A stretch of DNA of 36,502 bases from Bacillota bacterium (GTDB lineage: Bacteria > Bacillota > Negativicutes > DSM-13327): assembly GCA_017889585.1 (NCBI GenBank), contig JAGFZX010000032.1, positions 1 to 36,502 on the forward strand. The letters run 5' to 3'. How positions within the stretch are numbered: position 1 is the first letter of the stretch; each line of letters starts with the position of its first letter. A program made the position numbers and the translations under genes. The notes beneath the pieces were generated by a model. That model had not been told where the DNA came from. It worked only from the letters and a program-made list of their open reading frames with translations, and ran no database searches. This document shows, one piece after another, positions 32,940 to 36,502 of the stretch.

Positions 32940-33007
32940 TAAGCAGGGGGCGAGGATGATGCGGTGGCTGCTGCATTGAGTATAGTTATTGTATTGGAGA
33001 GTTTAAA

Positions 33008-33868
33008 ATGGCAAAAAGAGTAGTTTTATTTATGCTTAGTGTTTTATTTATACTTTCAAATAACGCTTTTGCGGCTAACTGGGTCTATTTGCAAAGGCAG
33101 GAAGGGACACGCTACGGTCCATGTACCGAATATTTTGATACTGATTCAGTAGTAAAAGTGAAGGACAAAAGTCTATTTTGGCTGCTTTGGGTATTGGATG
33201 AAACAGGACCGTCTAACGATATAAAAAAACTTTTGTTTAAACAGGAAGTAATCCTTGACCAACCTATGAAGAAAAGAACATTGACCATGTATTCATATGA
33301 TTCTGGGAATAATGAAATGAGCCGGTATCCAAATCTAAGTTCTTCATGATTTTATACTGTACGAACTGACTCTGTAGCACAAGAGTCCATAGAAAGGGTA
33401 TTGCTGTATGCCAAAGAAGGCAGGGAAGTTGATGCGATCAAGCCGGATCAGATGATTGTGCCAGGTCCTGAATGGTACAAAGCAGCAGATTTTCTTGATT
33501 GCGAACTCTATTTTGATGTTAATTCTCTGGTCGTGTGGCCCCAGGATAGTCTTAATAAGCTTAATGTTATTGTCAAACTGGTATGGAATGAACAGGGACT
33601 GGAAGAACGCAAGGCGGAATTAGCTATGTTCAGTAAAAGATTCTATCCTCTTGCTTACGAAGATGTGAGTTATACACTACTAAGCTATCAGTTTTTAGTT
33701 GGTCAGAGCAAGGGAAGGATATTAGAGGTGACCGACTATAATGGGGCCGGACATAGAATCACTTTGCTTGACGGAAATGAATGGCGGGATATTGTGGAAG
33801 GCTCAAGAGATGACGTGGTGCTACAATTTATTTTAAACCGGTTGCCAGCCAGTGATAGTGAGCCATAA
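33008..33868 (+). pseudogene. Secreted two-repeat protein interrupted by an in-frame TGA
   Basis: Residues 1-113 (signal peptide MAKRVVLFMLSVLFILSNNA, then YGPCTEYFDTDSVVKVKDKS) and a downstream frame from 33350 to 33868 are in the same phase, separated only by TGA 33347-33349. The second half repeats the pattern (DCELYFDVNSLVVWPQDSLN), so the full 286-codon gene has two copies of a domain like the surface-adhesin E family (YFD-x-x-S-V/I). TGA probably replaced TGG (Trp). A 6-bp hairpin (33368-33373 with 33382-33387) follows 18 bases later, so selenocysteine was considered but is less likely. GGAGAG precedes the ATG. Confidence 0.7.
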
Positions 33869-34014
33869 AAGATAATAAAAAGCCGTAATAGTAAAAACAA
33901 ATTTAAGATCATCTGAGTCTGCTATTGTTGTTTGCTATGCTTATTTTGGGGATGAATGTCTGTGGTGCGGTCAACGAAGCTATACAGATGGGCTTTAGAG
34001 GTGACGGGCAGTTA
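33869..34014 (+). other. Non-coding stretch with a signal-peptide-like fragment
   Basis: One frame (about 33918-34025) reads LLLLFAMLILGMNVCGAV, like the core of a signal peptide, then NEAIQMGFRGDGQLL and a stop. It lacks a start codon and ribosome-binding site. It is probably the leftover 5' end of an exported-protein gene. Confidence 0.25.
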
Positions 34015-34044
34015 TTGACAAGATAATGGAGTTAAGGTTATACT
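34015..34044 (+). promoter_or_regulatory. Promoter of the leader/chemoreceptor transcript
   Basis: TTGACA (34015-34020) and TATACT (34039-34044) with an 18-base spacer; start near 34051, 210 bases before the chemoreceptor gene. Confidence 0.7.
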
Positions 34045-34146
34045 ATTCGTAAGAATGTAACTAAATTGTAAAAATATAGTACATTGTATATTTGAAAAAA
34101 ATCCATTTAATTAAAGGTTTTCGTATTGTTAAATGGTTGGCAATGA

Positions 34147-34201
34147 CGCCACAAAATATTGAAATGGGAGATCATTTCAATGTTTTGTGGCGTGTTTTTT
34201 T
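34147..34201 (+). terminator. Strong terminator inside the chemoreceptor leader
   Basis: A 20-bp stem (34147-34166 with 34173-34192, one G-U) with a 6-base loop is followed by a T7 run to 34201. Upstream, CCATTTAA and TTAAATGG form another hairpin at about 34110-34138. With the promoter at 34015 this defines a roughly 150-base RNA, or an attenuator for the downstream gene. Confidence 0.75.
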
Positions 34202-34263
34202 ATTAGATACTATGTTTTTAGGCGATTTATACTCATTTTGATGAATATAAAGGGGAGAGAATG

Positions 34264-35754
34264 ATGCCATTTTGGATAGTAACAGGAAAATCATATCGCA
34301 AATTAATCAATGCTGTACGAGAAATTTCAACGGGAAAGCTAGCGAGTGCATTTAATGTCAAGGAATATCCGAAGGAACTGCAGCCATTAGTCATACATAT
34401 TGATAAATTAGTTGAAATGTTACGCAAATTTACGCGAGATACCCAGATGAGTTCTAGCAAAGTATTGGCAGCTGTGACTCAGGTAACTGGTGCTATTACT
34501 AATGCGACACAATTGGCACAGGAAATTGAGCATGAAGCCAATGAAGCAAGAAAATTGGCCTTATCCTTACATGAATCGTCACAATGCGCTAACCAAAAAG
34601 TTAATCAGGTCATGGAATCCTCAAGAACGATAACGATGCTTGCTGAGGGGATTCATCGTGATGGTATTGAGAGTAAAAAGGCGGCTGAGCAAGGCTGTTA
34701 TTTTGTTTCGCAAGTGGCTCAGTCTATGCAGGATATTCGTAATTCTTCTGCTGATATCGAAGGGAGAATTGGTGCCCTTACACAAGTAGCAAAAGAAATC
34801 GACAACTTTCTCTCTACGATTAGCGGCATTTCAGCACAAACCAATCTGCTTGCGCTGAATGCGAGTATTGAAGCAGCTCGAGCTGGGGAGCATGGAAGAG
34901 GTTTTTCCGTAGTCGCTCAAGAAATTCAAAAATTATCTGATGCCAGTCAGCTTGCGGCTAATTCGGCTTTTGGCCTTCTTGCCCAAATTGACAGTGGGAT
35001 CACAGCAGCAGCACAGGCAGTGGCCGATGGAACGAGACTAGTCCAACAAGGATCACAAGCTACAGCAAAAGCCAATGACACTTTGAAGACAATTCTAGAC
35101 GCTAGTATACATGTGGAAACTCAGTTGTCTGAAGTGAGTGCTGCTCGGCAAGTTCAGCTTGAGGCGACAGAACATGCTGTAGATTTTTTGGAAGAAATGT
35201 CAATTATGTGTGGAAAAACCCTACAACATACAGACGATGTTGCAAATTTACTAGCTGAACAGAATATATATTTGAAAGAAACTACAAGTATGGGGCAAGT
35301 ATTGACTGGGGTTGCCGATTATTTAGTGGAAACCACACAATCTCTGACCATTTTTGCTGTAGACGGCATAAAAAAACAGCAATTAGATTGTATTATTGCT
35401 GAATTAAAGGTGGATTTAATCAAATTAGCCAAGGAGACTCATATCAGAAACCTGTCTGTTACAGACCATAATAAAGTATTAGCAGATTTTCTGCGTCGTT
35501 ATTCTAAGCTGGAAGCGGTATGGACCAATCAGCTTGATGGAAGATTTATTGTATCATTGCCACCAGCGGGCATTGCAAATGCGGGCTCCCGTGAGTGGTT
35601 TCAGCAAGCCCTTAAGGGGCAAGTTTACGTATCTTATATATATGTTTCCGCTATTTCGGGTCAACCATGTCTTACTGTTTCTGTGCCAATCAAGGATAGT
35701 GAGGGCAGAATCATTGGCGTCTTAGGTGTGGACTTAAAATTAGCAGCAGAATAA
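34264..35754 (+). CDS. Soluble methyl-accepting chemotaxis protein with C-terminal Cache-like domain
   Basis: About 496 residues without any convincing membrane helix. A long coiled-coil signalling region holds the CheA/CheW-binding hairpin tip [20 protein letters not shown] then [18 protein letters not shown] (about 190-230). After it, residues 395-497 form a Cache/PAS-like sensor: [57 protein letters not shown]. In most receptors Cache is N-terminal and extracellular; here it is C-terminal and cytoplasmic. It therefore should sense an intracellular ligand. ATG 34264 is better spaced from AGGGGAG than ATG 34261; both are possible. Confidence 0.9.
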   Translation: MPFWIVTGKSYRKLINAVREISTGKLASAFNVKEYPKELQPLVIHIDKLVEMLRKFTRDTQMSSSKVLAAVTQVTGAITNATQLAQEIEHEANEARKLALSLHESSQCANQKVNQVMESSRTITMLAEGIHRDGIESKKAAEQGCYFVSQVAQSMQDIRNSSADIEGRIGALTQVAKEIDNFLSTISGISAQTNLLALNASIEAARAGEHGRGFSVVAQEIQKLSDASQLAANSAFGLLAQIDSGITAAAQAVADGTRLVQQGSQATAKANDTLKTILDASIHVETQLSEVSAARQVQLEATEHAVDFLEEMSIMCGKTLQHTDDVANLLAEQNIYLKETTSMGQVLTGVADYLVETTQSLTIFAVDGIKKQQLDCIIAELKVDLIKLAKETHIRNLSVTDHNKVLADFLRRYSKLEAVWTNQLDGRFIVSLPPAGIANAGSREWFQQALKGQVYVSYIYVSAISGQPCLTVSVPIKDSEGRIIGVLGVDLKLAAE

Positions 35755-35789
35755 CTAAGCTAGATTATCAATATATTAACTTCTAAAGT

Positions 35790-35842
35790 AGGCATCAGTT
35801 GTTAACTCGGGAGAGTCCCCTTGTTGCAACTGATGCCTTTTT
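35790..35842 (+). terminator. Terminator of the chemoreceptor gene
   Basis: AGGCATCAGTTG (35790-35801) pairs with CAACTGATGCCT (35827-35838) with a partly paired interior (GGGA/CCCC) and a T5 tail. Confidence 0.85.
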
Positions 35843-36082
35843 CCATGCCAAAAGCATTAAGGAGGTGAAGGGGGCGGGAGGTTTGAGAATTCAATATAAC
35901 TCGTATTCTCTGAAGACTGGAAATGAATATATAATACTCCTGGCTTTCACTAAGATAATCTCTTTCAATCTAATCAATGATATTGATCGTAATGATTACT
36001 ATAATTCGTTTTTATTATAGGTATATAAATGATATACTGCAATCAAAGATAAGTTTAAAATAAAAAATATGAGGTAAATTTT
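35843..36082 (+). other. Intergenic region with a doubtful small ORF
   Basis: A purine-rich AAGGAGGTGAAGGGGGCGGG block (from about 35860) precedes possible TTG/GTG starts of a frame ending at 36020 with LRIQYNSYSLKTGNEYI and later NDIDRNDYYNSFLL. The composition is A/T-driven and not convincing. GAGAAT and ATTCTC can form a hairpin at about 35885-35910. Confidence 0.2.
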
Positions 36083-36502
36083 ATGGATATTATAGTAAGC
36101 AACACATTTTTCATTATCTTATTTTCATCATTGATACAGTCAATTACCGGATTTGGTTTTGCAGTTGTGGGCACGCCGCTATTGCTGTTTTTTATGGAAC
36201 CGAGGCAGGTTGTTAGTCTGATGACATTTGGGGCTTTAATACTAAATCTTATGGTTATCTATAAGACAAGAGGAATGTCAGATCCTAAAGTGATATGGCC
36301 ATTGTTTATTGCCAGTTTACTGGGGATTATACCTGGGGTATATATATTAAAGGTAATAGATCCTTTAGTTCTTAAACTCTGCATTGGGATTTTGATCCTA
36401 TTAGTATCATTTTTAATGGCCTCCAATTATGTTGTGACCATTAAACGTGAAAAATTAGCGACAGTTTTAGTTGGCATAGTGAGCGGCTTTATGGGAGGAT
36501 CG
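36083..36502 (+). CDS. TauE/SafE-family permease, truncated by the window end
   Basis: 140 codons of an inner-membrane protein are present. It starts at ATG 36083, 7 bases after GAGGT, and reads MDIIVSNTFFIILFSSLIQS then ITGFGFAVVGTPLLL. This Q-S-I-T-G-F-G segment and the PLLLFFMEPRQVV helix are typical of TauE/SafE (DUF81) sulfite/organosulfonate exporters. Later helices include WPLFIASLLGIIPGVYIL. It stays open to the last base, just after SGFMGGS, the start of the second conserved half. Substrate unknown. Confidence 0.88.
   Translation, partial: MDIIVSNTFFIILFSSLIQSITGFGFAVVGTPLLLFFMEPRQVVSLMTFGALILNLMVIYKTRGMSDPKVIWPLFIASLLGIIPGVYILKVIDPLVLKLCIGILILLVSFLMASNYVVTIKREKLATVLVGIVSGFMGGS

Noticed and set aside
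33347..33387. Selenocysteine codon with SECIS
   Set aside because: The hairpin is only 6 bp, starts 18 bases from TGA, and lacks recognisable bacterial SECIS loop features; a Trp-to-stop change is simpler.
35799..36020. 73-codon plus-strand ORF
   Set aside because: Its start lies inside the chemoreceptor terminator and the composition is A/T-driven; only the part after the purine-rich block could be real, and weakly.
1..36502. CRISPR arrays, rRNA, tRNA or prophage
   Set aside because: No regularly spaced repeats, no conserved rRNA or cloverleaf sequence, and no phage structural or integrase genes were seen on either strand.

Overview
The window is a low-GC chromosomal segment, most likely from a spore-forming Negativicute of the Sporomusa/Pelosinus type. 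That is an inference. It rests on Firmicute-style regulation (strong Shine-Dalgarno sequences, a T-box leader, a TPP riboswitch, U-tract terminators) combined with many exported proteins, c-di-GMP and chemotaxis genes, and acid-catabolism genes. I see no rRNA, tRNA, CRISPR array or intact mobile element. Signs of decay are frequent: an IS6-type transposase relic, an in-frame stop, two or three homopolymer or one-base frameshifts, and a few ORF fragments.

Layout. 1-8.5 kb: a small secreted protein, a 48-codon ORF with its own promoter and terminator placed directly before a MATE efflux pump, a membrane-anchored unknown, two large paralogous proteins in tandem on the minus strand, and an MFS transporter. 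8.7-10.9 kb: a T-box leader controlling a CstA-type transporter. 11.3-15.3 kb: a membrane diguanylate cyclase, a decayed small-ORF pair, and an operon of a PstS-like lipoprotein and a histidine kinase. 15.5-20.7 kb: a long inverted repeat, an APC permease, a histidine phosphatase, a second GGDEF protein whose first membrane segment is split by a T9 frameshift, and an AIM24 protein with an N-terminal GYF_2-like domain.

21.2-26.5 kb is the most interesting metabolic block. It holds an Asp/Glu-racemase-family protein, a BASS-family transporter, a GlcG/HbpS-like protein, a FadR-type GntR regulator, a BKACE (DUF849) enzyme and a DUF1537 kinase, all on the plus strand. A near-perfect palindrome follows the first promoter and a related site overlaps the regulator's own promoter. 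This looks like an inducible pathway for an unidentified small carboxylic or hydroxy acid. 26.8-29.3 kb: an AraC regulator, a B3/4-domain protein, an IS6 relic and a nitroreductase.

29.4-31.3 kb (minus strand): thiW-thiM thiazole salvage behind a TPP riboswitch. Between the riboswitch and thiW lie two further structured elements that I do not recognise. 31.4-36.5 kb: an ORF relic, an exported serpin with an inhibitory-type hinge, a secreted two-repeat protein broken by TGA, a promoter-terminator unit (small RNA or attenuator) before a soluble chemoreceptor with a C-terminal Cache-like domain, and the start of a TauE/SafE permease cut by the window end.
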